Source of the DNA: a beta proteobacterium CB
GTDB lineage: Bacteria > Pseudomonadota > Gammaproteobacteria > Burkholderiales > Burkholderiaceae
DNA: 64,000 bases
Assembly (NCBI GenBank): GCA_000342265.1
Contig: CP004348.1
Location: 124,001 to 188,000 of the forward strand
Direction of reading: 5' to 3'
The translations under genes were made by a program, and so were the position numbers. The notes beneath the pieces were generated by a model. That model was given only the letters and a program-made list of their open reading frames with translations, had not been told where the DNA came from and searched no databases. Below, piece after piece: positions 9,590-18,923 of this stretch; the first letter of the stretch is position 1; each line of letters starts with the position of its first letter.

Positions 9590-11078
9590 CGAGACCTCCT
9601 TGTACTAAGTCTGCGGCCATTAATACCGCACGTGCTTTGGCTTCAGTTTCTTTCCACTCAGCAGTGGGATCAGAGTCTGCAACAACACCAGCACCCGCTT
9701 GAGAATGCAAGACGCCATCACGAATCACACCAGTACGAATTGCGATGGCCACATCCATGTCACCAGAGAAGGAGAGGTAACCAACTGCACCGCCATAGAC
9801 GCCACGTTTCACAATTTCCATCTCATCAATAATTTCCATTGCCCGAATTTTTGGGGCGCCGGATAAGGTGCCAGCGGGGAAGGTTGCGCGCAGAACATCC
9901 ATATTGCTCATATTGTCCAGCAGCTCGCCTTCTACAGAGCTCACAATATGCTGTACGTGAGAATATTTTTCTATCGACATAGAGTCGGTTACCTTGACGG
10001 TACCTGTTTTTGCAATACGACCCACATCATTACGCGCCAAGTCAATCAACATGACATGTTCGGCAATTTCTTTTGGATCGGCTAGCAATTCTGTAGCAAG
10101 ACGCTCATCTTCTTCAGGCGTCGCTCCACGAGGACGTGTGCCAGCTAGTGGACGAATCGTCACAATCTTCTGGCTCTCACGTTGTTCTTGGCGAACCAAT
10201 ATTTCTGGGGAAGAGCCCACTACCTGCAAGTCACCAAAGTCATAGAAGTACATATAAGGCGATGGATTTAGGGAGCGCAATGCACGGTATAGGGCGAGCG
10301 GTGAATCTGTGAATGGTTTGCTGATGCGTTGACCGATCACTACCTGCATGCAATCGCCAGCCAAAATATATTCTTTGGTTTTGAGGACAGCGTTTTCAAA
10401 ATCGGCCGCTTTGAACTTACGGATCAACCCTGTTTTGGTGCTTGGCAATGAAGCAGGCATACCTACAGGTTTGCTTAAGCAGGCAAGCAATTCCTTTAAG
10501 CGAGCCTGACCCTTTTCAAAGCTATCTGTAACGCTAGGGTCTGCATAGACGATTAAATAAATACGACCTGCAACGTTATCAATCACGGCCAGCTCTTCGG
10601 TCAGCATCAATTGAATATCAGGCGCACCCAATTCATCGGGTAGATTGTGTTTTGCTAAACGCGATTCAATATAACGAACCGTGTCATATCCAAAGTAGCC
10701 AGCAAGTCCGCCACAGAAGCGTGGAAGGCCAGCTTGCACTGCCACCTTAAAGCGTTTGAAATAAGCGTCTACGAAATCTAATGGGTTGTCATGATTGGTT
10801 TCAATCACCTGGTCATTCAATAGTATTTCCGTCTTTGGTGCGTCTGGTGTACCCACTGTTCTCAAAACAGTTTTTGCAGGCAAGCCAATGAAGGAGAAGC
10901 GACCAAAGCGCTCACCACCTAAAACCGATTCAAGCAGATAGGTGTTCTTTTGTCCAAAGGCTTGAGTGAGCTTGACGTACAGCGAGAGAGGCGTCTCTAG
11001 GTCAGCTAAAACTTCTTTCACCAAAGGAATGCGATTGAAACCCTGTTTTGCTAGGGCAAGAAATTCATCGTGCTGCAT
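9573..11078 (-). CDS. trpE: Anthranilate synthase component I
   Basis: A 501-residue chorismate-binding enzyme that makes anthranilate. LLES at 48-51 is the N-terminal element that binds tryptophan in feedback inhibition, so the enzyme is probably feedback controlled. The C-terminal chorismate-binding domain shows [33 protein letters not shown] and [10 protein letters not shown]. It overlaps rpe by one base upstream and trpG by 17 bases downstream. Confidence 0.97.
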   Translation of the reverse strand: MQHDEFLALAKQGFNRIPLVKEVLADLETPLSLYVKLTQAFGQKNTYLLESVLGGERFGRFSFIGLPAKTVLRTVGTPDAPKTEILLNDQVIETNHDNPLDFVDAYFKRFKVAVQAGLPRFCGGLAGYFGYDTVRYIESRLAKHNLPDELGAPDIQLMLTEELAVIDNVAGRIYLIVYADPSVTDSFEKGQARLKELLACLSKPVGMPASLPSTKTGLIRKFKAADFENAVLKTKEYILAGDCMQVVIGQRISKPFTDSPLALYRALRSLNPSPYMYFYDFGDLQVVGSSPEILVRQEQRESQKIVTIRPLAGTRPRGATPEEDERLATELLADPKEIAEHVMLIDLARNDVGRIAKTGTVKVTDSMSIEKYSHVQHIVSSVEGELLDNMSNMDVLRATFPAGTLSGAPKIRAMEIIDEMEIVKRGVYGGAVGYLSFSGDMDVAIAIRTGVIRDGVLHSQAGAGVVADSDPTAEWKETEAKARAVLMAADLVQGGLDAPHD

Positions 11079-11803
11079 TACGCTTTTCCTGACGTCGCTA
11101 ATTCTGCACGCATCGCTTTTATCACTTCAGCATAATTTTCTTTGCCAAAAATGGCAGAGCCAGCAACAAAGGTATCTGCGCCGGCCTTAGCCACTTCTGC
11201 AATATTGTCGACCTTAATGCCACCATCTACCTCAAGGCGAATGTGACGACCAGTTTCTTGTCGATGACGATCGAGTCGCGCACGCACCTGTGCAATCTTA
11301 CTGAGAGTGCTTGGAATAAATGACTGACCACCAAAACCTGGATTCACTGACATTAGTAAAACTAGGTCGAGCAATTCCAGGGTGTGATCTAAGTGATGTA
11401 AGGGCGTCGCAGGATTTAGCACTAAGCCTGCTTGACAGCCTTGATCACGAATCAAATTAATGGTGCGATCCACATGAGGGCTTGCCTCTGGGTGAAAGCT
11501 AATGAGGTTTGCCCCAGCCTTTGCGAAGTCCGGAATCAGGCGATCTACTGGCTCCACCATGAGGTGCACATCGATCATGGCTGGTTTGCCATTCTTTGTT
11601 GCATGTGGGCGAATCGCCTCACATACCAATGGGCCAATTGTCAGATTGGGGACGTAATGGTTGTCCATCACATCAAAGTGAATCCAGTCGGCGCCCGCCA
11701 AGAGAACATCTTGGACTTCTTTGCCGAGGCAGGCAAAGTCAGCCGACAAAATGGAGGGGGCGATAACAAACTGGCTATTTGAGGGTGATTTCTGGCTATC
11801 CAT
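11078..11803 (-). CDS. rpe: Ribulose-phosphate 3-epimerase
   Basis: A 241-residue TIM-barrel enzyme of the pentose phosphate pathway that interconverts ribulose-5-P and xylulose-5-P. Motifs: [31 protein letters not shown] with the catalytic Asp, [17 protein letters not shown] and EVDGGI. First gene of the trp run, with its stop overlapping the trpE start by one base. In many Burkholderiales a gph phosphatase lies between rpe and trpE; here it is absent. Divergent from apaG. Confidence 0.96.
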   Translation of the reverse strand: MDSQKSPSNSQFVIAPSILSADFACLGKEVQDVLLAGADWIHFDVMDNHYVPNLTIGPLVCEAIRPHATKNGKPAMIDVHLMVEPVDRLIPDFAKAGANLISFHPEASPHVDRTINLIRDQGCQAGLVLNPATPLHHLDHTLELLDLVLLMSVNPGFGGQSFIPSTLSKIAQVRARLDRHRQETGRHIRLEVDGGIKVDNIAEVAKAGADTFVAGSAIFGKENYAEVIKAMRAELATSGKA

Positions 11804-11852
11804 CCCTAGATTCTAGCTTGCAGTTGGCCTTAGGATGGAGCAGAATTCGAGC

Positions 11853-12227
11853 ATGAATCCTCATGAAATCAGCATTACGGTCAAAACCCAGTATTTGCCC
11901 GACCAGTCTGACCCCGATAACCGCCAGTTTGCGTTTGCCTATACCGTCACCATTAGAAATACTGGTACGGCTAGCATTCAGTTGATTGCACGCCATTGGT
12001 TTATCACTGATGGGGACAATGATGTCCAGGAAGTCCGTGGCCTGGGGGTGGTAGGGCAACAGCCTCTTTTAAGGGCGGGTGAGCAGTTTGAGTACACCAG
12101 CTGGGCTACTTTACCAACGCCAGCAGGAACCATGCGTGGAGAGTACTTCTGCGTTACTGAGGAGGCTCAGTTTTTCCAGGCCCCAATCCCTGAATTTGCC
12201 TTGGTAATGCCTAGAACCTTGCACTAG
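11853..12227 (+). CDS. apaG: ApaG (Co2+/Mg2+ efflux-associated protein)
   Basis: A 124-residue single-domain fibronectin-III-like protein (DUF525). The core RHWFITDGDNDVQEVRGLGV, then GQQPLLRAGEQFEYTS and a GTMRGEYFCV segment, is diagnostic. ATG 11853 gives the common family length; an in-frame ATG at 11835 would add six residues. The biochemical role is not firmly known; mutants of enteric apaG affect cobalt resistance and magnesium efflux. Divergent from rpe. Confidence 0.93.
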   Translation: MNPHEISITVKTQYLPDQSDPDNRQFAFAYTVTIRNTGTASIQLIARHWFITDGDNDVQEVRGLGVVGQQPLLRAGEQFEYTSWATLPTPAGTMRGEYFCVTEEAQFFQAPIPEFALVMPRTLH

Positions 12228-12239
12228 GTCCCCAAAGCG

Positions 12240-12353
12240 CTATTTTTTACCCTTACCGGTCCAAAGGACAATGAATAGTAGAAGGGCTAAAGCAATACCC
12301 CCCTCAACGGCAAACAAGATCATGGGGTATTCATCGAGTAAATTGGCAATCAT
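12240..12353 (-). CDS. Possible small membrane protein, antisense between apaG and mltA
   Basis: A 37-codon frame from ATG 12353, MIANLLDEYPMILFAVEGGI and on, with one hydrophobic segment (about residues 10-31) and a basic tail ending GKGKK. An in-frame upstream ATG would give 74 residues but would run into mltA. With mltA starting at ATG 12352, the two start codons share the four bases CATG, and this frame fills the gap between apaG and mltA exactly. Codon choice looks normal. There is no good ribosome site. It may be real or a chance frame. Confidence 0.3.
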   Translation of the reverse strand: MIANLLDEYPMILFAVEGGIALALLLFIVLWTGKGKK

Positions 12354-13506
12354 GATTTCTATATCCAAATTAATAGGTCGCGAGACTGCTTCGCGGATTC
12401 TTGTCTGCAGTGTATTCGCTATCAGCATTGCTAGCTTATTAACTGCTTGTTCTACGCCTTCCACCCGCGGCTCCGGTTACCGCTCTAGCGGAAGCGCCCC
12501 ATCTTCCTATAGCTCCCCGATCGCCAGCTTTCGATCAGTCTCATGGCAAGACTTGCCGGGTTGGCAGGAGGATGATTTAAGCCAGGCTTGGCCTGCTTGG
12601 CTCAAGAGTTGTGATGCCCTGCGCAAGCGCAATAGTGACATTAATTGGCGCCAAGTATGTGCTCAAGCTGCTCATGTTTCAGCTCGTGATGGCCGTGCAA
12701 TTCGCCAATATTTTGAGGGGAATTTTCAGGCGTATGAGGTGCGTAATAGCGCTACAGGCAATGAATCTGGGTTGATCACGGGTTATTACGAGCCGGTCAT
12801 GAATGGCTCCCAGACCCGTACAGCGAATTACACGGTTCCCTTGTATGGTCTGCCAAATGCTTGGAAAGGCGCCAAACCAAGCCCGGCACCCTCACGTGCA
12901 GAGCTCATGAGCTCTGGAGTGCTGCGCGGCTCCGAAATTGCCTGGGTGCAAGATCCTGTGGCCGCTGCCTTTATGCAAATCCAAGGCTCTGGAAAAATTC
13001 GCTTAGAAGATGGGCGCGTATTGCGACTCGGCTATGCGGGCACCAATGATCAGCCATTTAAGTCGTTTGCACAGTGGCTTCTAGACCGTAAAGAAATTAC
13101 TCGCAGTCAGGCGACCATGCAAGGCATTAGTGCGTGGGCTAAAAGTAATCCAGGCCGAGTAGAAGAAATGTTAAATGCCAACCCTCGCTTTGTATTTTTT
13201 AAAGAGCTACCAAGCAATGTCAGTGCTGATCTAGGTCCGAATGGCGCTTTAGGGGTGCCCTTAACTACTGAGCGCAGCATTGCTATTGATCTGAAAGCCA
13301 TGCCTTTAGGCGCCCCAGTATTTTTGAGTACAACTAAGCCCTTGAGTAGCCAGCCATTACAGAGGCTGGTGATGGCGCAAGATACTGGCAAAGCCATTGT
13401 AGGTGGGGTGCGGGCGGATTACTATTGGGGATCAGGGGATTCTGCAGGTGAATTGGCCGGACGCATGAAGCAAGATGGCAAGATGTGGTTATTGTTGCCG
13501 CGCTAA
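12352..13506 (+). CDS. mltA: Membrane-bound lytic murein transglycosylase A (lipoprotein)
   Basis: A 384-residue peptidoglycan lytic transglycosylase with a lipoprotein signal: a hydrophobic stretch then lipobox LLTAC, Cys at about 33. The MltA domain (GLITGYYEPVMNGSQ; AFMQIQGSGKIRLEDG) is followed by the 3D domain with AQDTGKAIVGGVRADYYWGS, which carries the conserved catalytic Asp. ATG 12352 gives a normal-length signal. The frame opens at 12271 with AAGGA just before it, but that would make a 59-residue leader. Confidence 0.92.
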   Translation: MISISKLIGRETASRILVCSVFAISIASLLTACSTPSTRGSGYRSSGSAPSSYSSPIASFRSVSWQDLPGWQEDDLSQAWPAWLKSCDALRKRNSDINWRQVCAQAAHVSARDGRAIRQYFEGNFQAYEVRNSATGNESGLITGYYEPVMNGSQTRTANYTVPLYGLPNAWKGAKPSPAPSRAELMSSGVLRGSEIAWVQDPVAAAFMQIQGSGKIRLEDGRVLRLGYAGTNDQPFKSFAQWLLDRKEITRSQATMQGISAWAKSNPGRVEEMLNANPRFVFFKELPSNVSADLGPNGALGVPLTTERSIAIDLKAMPLGAPVFLSTTKPLSSQPLQRLVMAQDTGKAIVGGVRADYYWGSGDSAGELAGRMKQDGKMWLLLPR

Positions 13507-13531
13507 ATAAATATATTTTTGAAAGAGATCG

Positions 13532-14308
13532 ATGACTTACAACACCATATTGACTGAAGTAGATGGCAAAGTTGCTGTCATTACTCTCAATCGCCCTCAG
13601 GTATTAAATGCCCTGAATGATGAGTTAATGGATGAGTTAGGCGCAGCACTATTAAGCTTTGATGCTGATGACAATATTGGCTGCATCATTGTTACGGGCA
13701 GTGAAAAAGCATTTGCTGCTGGTGCAGATATTGCAACGATGGCTAAGTATGGTTTTGCTGATGTTTATCGCGGTGACTTCATTTCTCGCAATTGGGAAGA
13801 GATAAAAAAAGTGCGCAAGCCAGTCATTGCGGCGGTATCTGGTTATGCTCTTGGCGGCGGATGTGAGTTGGCGATGATGTGTGACACCATCATGGCCGCT
13901 GACAGTGCTAAGTTTGCGCAACCAGAAGTGAAGTTGGGAATCATTCCTGGTGCTGGCGGAACGCAGCGTTTACCGCGCGCAGTTTCAAAAGCAAAAGCAA
14001 TGGATTTGGCTTTAACCGGTCGCATGATGGATGCTGCTGAGGCTGAGCGTTCGGGACTAGTTGCCCGTATTTTCCCTCAAGCAGATTTGCTGAAAGAAGT
14101 GAAAGCGATTGCCAAAACGATTGCAGATATGCCCTTATTAACAGCAATGATGGTGAAAGAGGCAATCAATACTGCTTATGAAACTACGCTCTCAGAGGGC
14201 ATTCATTTTGAGCGCCGTTTGTTCCATTCTTGCTTTGCGACTAACGATCAAAAAGAAGGTATGGCGGCTTTTATAGAAAAGCGCCCAGCTAAATTTACCA
14301 ACTCGTAA
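13532..14308 (+). CDS. Enoyl-CoA hydratase
   Basis: A 258-residue crotonase-fold enzyme that adds water to trans-2-enoyl-CoA in fatty-acid oxidation. Family motifs: the oxyanion-hole segment [13 protein letters not shown], then [19 protein letters not shown] with its catalytic Glu, and [19 protein letters not shown] with the second Glu. It closely follows the short-chain (FadB/EchA-like) mitochondrial type. 25 bases after mltA, so possibly cotranscribed. The exact chain length cannot be read from the sequence. Confidence 0.93.
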   Translation: MTYNTILTEVDGKVAVITLNRPQVLNALNDELMDELGAALLSFDADDNIGCIIVTGSEKAFAAGADIATMAKYGFADVYRGDFISRNWEEIKKVRKPVIAAVSGYALGGGCELAMMCDTIMAADSAKFAQPEVKLGIIPGAGGTQRLPRAVSKAKAMDLALTGRMMDAAEAERSGLVARIFPQADLLKEVKAIAKTIADMPLLTAMMVKEAINTAYETTLSEGIHFERRLFHSCFATNDQKEGMAAFIEKRPAKFTNS

Positions 14309-14329
14309 AACTGCTCTACTCAGAGTGAA

Positions 14330-15523
14330 CTATTTTTCTAAGTAGCGTTGAGCTAGCTTGACCCAGTAGCTTACGCCTACTGGGATTAGTGCGTCATTGA
14401 AGTCATAAGAAGGATTGTGGAGATGGCATGGTCCCATGCCGTGACCTACTGCGCGGTGATCGCCATCACCATTACCTAAAAACACGTAACAACCAGGTTT
14501 CTCCAACAGCATAAATGCAAAGTCTTCTGCGCCCATCGTGGGGTCGATAGAGGTATTGACGTTTTGCGCTCCAACTAGCTCACTCATCACCTCGCTTGCA
14601 AAATTGACTTCCTTGTCATGATTAATGAGCGGAGGATAGTTACGAGCAAAGCTGACTTCTGCTTGACAGTCAAATGCACTGGCTACGTTGTGAGAGATTT
14701 CTCGTAAACGTTGCTCAATCAAATCTAATACTTCTATCGTGAATGTGCGAACGGTTCCGCCGATAAATGCGCTATCCGGAATAACGTTGCTTGTCTCGCC
14801 CGCATGAAACTGTGTGACGGATAAGACGGCTGCATCCACGGGACGTTTATTGCGCGTAATGATGCTTTGTAGGGCTTGGACAACTTGAGCACCTGCCAGC
14901 ACAGGATCAGCGCTGTTGTGCGGCAAGGCGGCGTGTCCGCCTTTACCTCGGATGGTGATTTCAAAAGTATTGCTAGAGGCCATCATTGGGCCAGATGTCA
15001 CACCAAAATGGCCTTCAGCCAGTCCTGGCCAGTTGTGCAGGCCAAAGACAGCATCACAAGGAAATTGTTTAAAGAGTCCATCGTTAATCATTTCTTGCGC
15101 GCCAGCACCACCTTCTTCTGCAGGCTGAAAAATAAAAATGACCGAGCCTTTGAACTCGCGATGATTAGATAGGTATTGGGCTGCACCTAAGAGCATGGCA
15201 GTGTGACCGTCATGGCCACAGGCATGCATCTTGCCGGGATTCTTTGAAGTGTGTTCAAAGGTGTTGTGTTCTTGTAGTGGTAGTGCATCCATGTCGGCAC
15301 GCAAACCAATCATCTTGCCTGCGCCTAAGTCGCCATCAAGCTTGCCAACAACCCCAGTTTTTCCAAGCCCGCGATATACCGTGATTCCCCAACTCGATAG
15401 TGCCTCAGCTACGAGATCAGAAGTACGGTTTTCTTCAAAACGCAATTCTGGATGCGCATGGATGTTGCGACGAATCTCTTGAATGGCTGATGCGGAGTCG
15501 ATAATTTCTGGAAGTAATCGCAT
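14330..15523 (-). CDS. M20-family amidohydrolase (hippurate hydrolase/aminoacylase type)
   Basis: A 397-residue di-metal peptidase. MHACGHDGHTAML carries the metal-binding Cys/His typical of the amidohydrolase subgroup, FQPAEEGGAGA has the catalytic Glu pair, and TMGAEDFAFM and HNPSYDFND lie at the C-terminus. A lid dimerisation domain occupies about 185-300. Members hydrolyse N-acyl amino acids such as hippurate; the physiological substrate is unknown. Convergent with the enoyl-CoA hydratase gene, with 21 bases between, and downstream of bioD. Confidence 0.92.
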   Translation of the reverse strand: MRLLPEIIDSASAIQEIRRNIHAHPELRFEENRTSDLVAEALSSWGITVYRGLGKTGVVGKLDGDLGAGKMIGLRADMDALPLQEHNTFEHTSKNPGKMHACGHDGHTAMLLGAAQYLSNHREFKGSVIFIFQPAEEGGAGAQEMINDGLFKQFPCDAVFGLHNWPGLAEGHFGVTSGPMMASSNTFEITIRGKGGHAALPHNSADPVLAGAQVVQALQSIITRNKRPVDAAVLSVTQFHAGETSNVIPDSAFIGGTVRTFTIEVLDLIEQRLREISHNVASAFDCQAEVSFARNYPPLINHDKEVNFASEVMSELVGAQNVNTSIDPTMGAEDFAFMLLEKPGCYVFLGNGDGDHRAVGHGMGPCHLHNPSYDFNDALIPVGVSYWVKLAQRYLEK

Positions 15524-15542
15524 AGCTTCATCTTATCTGAAT

Positions 15543-16265
15543 TTACTCAGGCAGTTTTATGTGCTCTGCAACAAGTCTTAAGGCCTCTAGGGAGTAGGGG
15601 GCATTTTCCGACTTCTGAAGTTCCTTGGGAAGGGCGGGGATGACACCTAAAAAAGGCGCAAAAATTCTGTCTTTAAGGGTTTGAATATTTTCTTCTAGAA
15701 GAGGCATTTCTTCTGAAAGCGTATTGGCAACCCAGCCAGCAATCGTCAGCTGACGTGACTGAATTGCTTCACAAGTGAGCAGGGCGTGATTAATGCAGCC
15801 CAAACGCATGCCCACTACGAGGATGACAGGTAAATCCATTGCCTGCGCTACATCCCCTAAATCCTCTTGGTCGTTCAAAGGCACTAAAAACCCACCTGCA
15901 CCTTCAACCACTACCGAATCAAATGCCGAAGTTAATGCATTGAATTCATCCAAGATCAGGGTGGCATCTAAATGCACTTTATTTTTTTGGGCAACCAGAT
16001 GCGGTGCCGCTGGTTCATCTAGAACAAATGGACAAAGACTTTGTTCGTGAGAATTTATTCCTGAAGCAATACGTAATGTCTCTAAGTCTTCATTGAGTAT
16101 TTGGCCCTTGGCATCAATATAGGTGCCTGCAACCACTGGCTTAAAACCGATTACGTGGATGCCAGCCTCTCTTAGTTTGACAATCAGCGCGCCACTGAGC
16201 AAAGTTTTGCCAACCTCGGTATCGGTACCCGTGACAAAAAATCCACGAGAGGTATTGGATGTCAT
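15543..16265 (-). CDS. bioD: Dethiobiotin synthetase
   Basis: A 240-residue ATP-dependent enzyme that closes the ureido ring of dethiobiotin from DAPA and CO2. The P-loop variant GTDTEVGKT is at 13-21, FKPVVAG carries the substrate Lys, and VEGAGGFLVPL is the family signature. Third gene of bioA-bioF-bioD, overlapping bioF by four bases. Confidence 0.95.
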   Translation of the reverse strand: MTSNTSRGFFVTGTDTEVGKTLLSGALIVKLREAGIHVIGFKPVVAGTYIDAKGQILNEDLETLRIASGINSHEQSLCPFVLDEPAAPHLVAQKNKVHLDATLILDEFNALTSAFDSVVVEGAGGFLVPLNDQEDLGDVAQAMDLPVILVVGMRLGCINHALLTCEAIQSRQLTIAGWVANTLSEEMPLLEENIQTLKDRIFAPFLGVIPALPKELQKSENAPYSLEALRLVAEHIKLPE

Positions 16266-17491
16266 GTCTGACTTTCTATGGTTTTCTCAATCATTTTTAA
16301 TGTCTGAATGAGCTCACGCAAATCATCAACGCTGTGGTTGGCGGAAAAAGTAATACGTAGTCGAGAGCTACCAACGGGAACGGTAGGCGGCCGGATGGCT
16401 GGGATCCAATAGCCTGCTTCATCTAATAACTTAGCTGCCGCTAATGCATTAGCATTGCTGCCTAAGATCACGGGCTGAATTGGGGTAGATGAAGGCGTTT
16501 TTTCCCAATTCTGGAAAGTCATTTCATCACACCAAATTTGAATAAGCTGATTTAATTGTTTGCGACGTGAAATACCTTCCTTGCCCTCGATCAGTTCCAA
16601 ACTTTTAAGTAGGGTGTGTGCAATTGCAGGCGGTGTTGCTGTGCTGTAGATGTAGGGGCGCCCTTTTTGTATGAGCCATTCGATAAAGGGTGCGGCTGCG
16701 CAAATAAACGCGCCGCTGACACCTGCTGCTTTGCCAAGTGTGCCGACATAAATAATTCTTTCTGAATGCACACCCGCTTGTTCCAGAATGCCGTGGCCAT
16801 ATTCGCCGAGGACGCCAAATCCATGAGCATCATCCACCACCAAGAGAGCGTCATATTGTTCGGCAATATGGAGTAGTTTCTCTACGGGCGCGATATCTCC
16901 ATCCATACTAAAAACACCGTCGACCACAATCAATTTGAGTGGGTGGGTATCTTGCTTGAATGATTCCTCTAGAGAATCGATATTTTGGTGATCAAATAAA
17001 GTCACCTTAGCTTTAGTTTGCGCACTCGCTAGGCGCACACCATCAATCAAAGAAGCGTGATTGAGTTTGGCTGAATAAATACTAGCCTCACCTTGTTCAG
17101 CAAGTCTAGCCAGTCCAGTAATGGCATTGATATTAGCAAGATAGCCGGTGCTAAAGAATAGCGCTCTTGCATCGGGAATATGCTTGCTCTCGCAGGCGGC
17201 TAATTTTTTTTCCAGCAAGTCATGCGCGATACTGTGGCCGCTAATTAAGTGCGACGCTCCACTGCCAACTCCATACAACTTTGCGCCTTCCGCAAGCGAG
17301 GCAATCAGTTCAGGATGATTCGCCAGGCCTAGGTAGTCATTGCTACAAAATGCTTTCAGTTCCCGCTGACCAACGCGAGTCTTGGTGTCGCAGGGTGACT
17401 CGGCAGTGCGCAGCTTACGTCTCAGTAGCTGCTCATCTAGGTTGGCAATCTGTTGCTCTGCCATATTGCGAGCTGTAAATAGTTTACTCAT
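16262..17491 (-). CDS. bioF: 8-amino-7-oxononanoate synthase
   Basis: A 409-residue alpha-oxoamine synthase that condenses pimeloyl-ACP or -CoA with alanine. The pyridoxal-phosphate Lys is Lys254 in GTLGKAAGVSG. CSNDYLGLANHP and DDAHGFGVLGE are also conserved. It overlaps bioA and bioD by four bases each, so the three are coupled. Confidence 0.95.
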   Translation of the reverse strand: MSKLFTARNMAEQQIANLDEQLLRRKLRTAESPCDTKTRVGQRELKAFCSNDYLGLANHPELIASLAEGAKLYGVGSGASHLISGHSIAHDLLEKKLAACESKHIPDARALFFSTGYLANINAITGLARLAEQGEASIYSAKLNHASLIDGVRLASAQTKAKVTLFDHQNIDSLEESFKQDTHPLKLIVVDGVFSMDGDIAPVEKLLHIAEQYDALLVVDDAHGFGVLGEYGHGILEQAGVHSERIIYVGTLGKAAGVSGAFICAAAPFIEWLIQKGRPYIYSTATPPAIAHTLLKSLELIEGKEGISRRKQLNQLIQIWCDEMTFQNWEKTPSSTPIQPVILGSNANALAAAKLLDEAGYWIPAIRPPTVPVGSSRLRITFSANHSVDDLRELIQTLKMIEKTIESQT

Positions 17492-18834
17492 GCTAGCACC
17501 TGATTAAGAACTCTATTTACAGAAGCGCCCATTTGCATTGCTTCCTCAGTGGTGAGGATATACGGTGGCATCACATAAATCGTATTGCCAATTGGTCGGA
17601 TGAGAATACCCTCCGCCATGCTAGCTGAAAACATGTCACGTGAAAACGTCGTTGAATTTTTTAGTGATCCAGTCTTGATATCAAACGCGAGGATCATGCC
17701 CTGCTGACGCCAATGTTCAATACGCGGGTCTACTTTTGCCCATGCAAAAGCATTGGCTAGATCTTTGCTGCGTTCAAGATTTTTTTCAAGAACCGATTCC
17801 GTTTCAAAGATTTCTAAGCAGGCGAGGGCTGCTGCGCATGCTAGTGGGTTGCCGGTATAGGAATGCGAGTGCAAAAAACCTTGTTGCATTTGATCGCCAT
17901 AAAAAGCACGATAAATTTTGTCAGTCGTCATGGAGAGTGATAACGGCAGGTATCCACCACTGATGCCTTTAGACAGCGTTAAGAAATCTGGCCAAATTCC
18001 CGCATGCTCGCAAGCAAAAAACTTTCCTGATCGACCGCAACCTACGGCGATTTCATCGGCGATAAGGTGAATGTCGTAACGATCACAGAGTGATCTGACT
18101 AAGCGCAAATATTCTGGAGAGTGCATCGCCATCTGACCTGCGCATTGAACGAGTGGTTCCACAATGAGGGCGGCAATATTGCGATGCTCTACTTCGAGTA
18201 ACTCCTCTAATTTCTTGGCAGCCCGTCTAGCGATATCATCAGCGCTTTCACCAGACTGGGCTTTGCGTGCATCAGGTGAAGGAACAGTGAAAACATCTTG
18301 CAATAGCGCGCCATAGGCTTCACGAAAAATTGCAACATCAGTGACCGCTAATGCTCCTAAAGTTTCTCCGTGATAACCATTTTCTAGGCACACAAATTTT
18401 TTCTTTTGGGTTTGATTGTTTAGTCGCCAGTAGTGGTGACTCATCTTCAAAGCGATCTCTACTGCAGATGCGCCATCAGATGCAAAAAATACGTGCCCCA
18501 AATGCCCTTGAGTTAAGGCGGATAACTTCTCGGATAGCTCCACTACAGGAGGGTGGGTGAATCCAGCGAGCATGACATGCTCAATTTTTTCAAGTTGGTT
18601 CGCAATGGCTTGGTTGATGCGTGGATTGGAGTGGCCAAAAAGATTGGTCCACCAAGAACTAATGCAATCGAGTAGCGCATTTCCCTGGTCATCAAAGAGC
18701 CAAGCGCCCTTACCCTTGGTAATGGCAATTAATGGCAATGACTCGTGGTGCTTCATCTGAGTGCAGGGATGCCAAACGGCATCTAGGCTGCGATCAACCA
18801 GGGAGGTTTGATTTGGATCAGAAATAAGCTTCAT
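17488..18834 (-). CDS. bioA: Adenosylmethionine-8-amino-7-oxononanoate aminotransferase
   Basis: A 448-residue class III aminotransferase that makes DAPA using S-adenosylmethionine as amino donor. WHPCTQM at 21-27, SSWWTNLFGH and the pyridoxal Lys289 in LTLSKGISGG mark it as BioA rather than another class III enzyme. First gene of bioA-bioF-bioD, divergent from bioB across 89 bases that must hold both promoters. I saw no convincing BirA- or BioR-type operator there. Confidence 0.96.
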   Translation of the reverse strand: MKLISDPNQTSLVDRSLDAVWHPCTQMKHHESLPLIAITKGKGAWLFDDQGNALLDCISSWWTNLFGHSNPRINQAIANQLEKIEHVMLAGFTHPPVVELSEKLSALTQGHLGHVFFASDGASAVEIALKMSHHYWRLNNQTQKKKFVCLENGYHGETLGALAVTDVAIFREAYGALLQDVFTVPSPDARKAQSGESADDIARRAAKKLEELLEVEHRNIAALIVEPLVQCAGQMAMHSPEYLRLVRSLCDRYDIHLIADEIAVGCGRSGKFFACEHAGIWPDFLTLSKGISGGYLPLSLSMTTDKIYRAFYGDQMQQGFLHSHSYTGNPLACAAALACLEIFETESVLEKNLERSKDLANAFAWAKVDPRIEHWRQQGMILAFDIKTGSLKNSTTFSRDMFSASMAEGILIRPIGNTIYVMPPYILTTEEAMQMGASVNRVLNQVLA

Positions 18835-18923
18835 GTTTGGTATTTGACCACTAGTTTTTCCTAATTTAGGCCTGTATCTGTTATGTTTATGCCTTGAATT
18901 GATCTATTTTCTGGAATTCGACC

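Noticed and set aside
11432..11782. 116-codon plus-strand frame antisense to rpe
   Set aside because: Mirror frame of rpe with no recognisable domain or ribosome site.
11060..11853. trp leader peptide or attenuator before trpE
   Set aside because: trpE is preceded directly by rpe with a one-base overlap, and the region before rpe shows no Trp-codon-rich leader.
18835..18923. BirA or BioR operator in the bioA-bioB gap
   Set aside because: No convincing dyad of the known form was found; TTGACC at 18844-18849 lacks a good -10 at normal spacing.
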